64,000 nt of DNA from Bifidobacterium simiiventris (GTDB lineage Bacteria > Actinomycetota > Actinomycetes > Actinomycetales > Bifidobacteriaceae): assembly GCF_019331715.1 (NCBI RefSeq), contig NZ_JAHBBG010000006.1:1-64000 (forward strand). The letters run 5' to 3'. A program made the position numbers and the translations under genes. The notes under the pieces were generated by a model. It worked only from the letters and a program-made list of their open reading frames with translations, was not told where the DNA came from and made no database searches. Below are positions 63,908 through 64,000 of the stretch, in pieces (positions within the stretch are counted from its first letter, which is position 1; the number at the start of each line of letters is the position of its first letter).

Positions 63908-63971
63908 ACGCCCGTCGGCAAACGGGCGGTCGATTCGCATCGGACAGTCAAACGAGGAAGGTGAACCGGTC

Positions 63972-64000
63972 ATGGCGGACTTGGTGGAACCGTGCGTGAA
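63972..64000 (+). CDS. Start of a further gene, cut by the window edge
   Basis: ATG 63972 follows GGAAGGTGA, and nine codons (MADLVEPCV) are visible before the window ends. It is 64 bp downstream of the Maff2-like gene and probably belongs to the same transfer operon. The product cannot be identified. Confidence 0.5.

Larger units (their letters stand above)
52900..64000. mobile_element. Probable integrative (conjugative) element, left part
   Basis: From the broken tRNA-Lys onward, housekeeping genes stop. The genes are an XRE regulator, a replication-type HTH protein, a WhiB-like protein, ParA with a small partner, a PIN ribonuclease pair, two sortase substrates and a Maff2/VirB2-like protein. 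This set is typical of actinobacterial integrative conjugative elements. No integrase, relaxase or VirB4 is within the window, so the class and right boundary are inference. The surface-protein part could also be a separate island. Confidence 0.55.

Overview
The window is high-GC actinobacterial DNA and most likely comes from a Bifidobacterium. The main evidence is the bifidobacterial-type GH13 alpha-glucosidase, an initiator tRNA with the actinobacterial C1/U72 end, a NucS/EndoMS mismatch endonuclease, the atpBEFHAGDC operon, a PTS glucose/GlcNAc-family permease, and many short palindromic intergenic repeats. The species cannot be fixed from the sequence alone.

Layout. 1-9 kb: end of an ATPase-like gene, a DUF624 membrane protein, alpha-glucosidase, galE, a U32-family protein, and a LysE-type exporter divergent from a MocR-type regulator. 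9-16.7 kb: aldo/keto reductase, DUF2207 and LemA proteins, and a DUF2264 enzyme divergent from a DeoR-HTH/LacI-sensor hybrid regulator. 16.9-21 kb: Maf-NUDIX fusion, thrB, hom. 21.4-23.5 kb: PTS EIICB and EIIA in overlapping frames. 23.7-28.8 kb: lysA, argS and an amino-acid permease whose stop overlaps the argS start. 29-38 kb: ridA, a CYTH-like protein, tRNA-Arg, GDPD, a thioredoxin/TPR protein, a lipoprotein/membrane protein pair, an FKBP lipoprotein and nucS. 38.4-45.6 kb: complete F1Fo-ATP synthase operon. 46-48.6 kb: metA (acetyl type by Glu111), initiator tRNA and a GtrA-like protein. 48.7-52.5 kb: a five-gene SPFH/zinc-ribbon membrane operon.

From about 52.85 kb to the right edge the window looks like the left part of an integrative, probably conjugative, element. 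It begins at a tRNA-Lys gene cut off after the anticodon arm. It carries an XRE regulator, a replication-type HTH protein, a WhiB-like protein, ParA with a small partner, an uncharacterised 263-aa protein coupled to a PIN ribonuclease, two sortase-anchored surface proteins, and a Maff2/VirB2-like small membrane protein.

How the genes connect: hom-thrB, lysA and metA belong to the aspartate amino-acid family. The permease-argS pair joins amino-acid uptake to tRNA charging. The alpha-glucosidase, galE and PTS serve sugar use.

The most unusual content is in the non-coding DNA. Two arrays of five 48-49 bp palindromes sit directly downstream of two different tRNA genes. A 64-bp repeat is shared by two loci and differs by a compensatory base pair. 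MITE-like inverted-repeat units, triplicated terminator hairpins and several apparently leaderless promoters are also present. All functional statements rest on reading the sequence and family knowledge; no search was run.
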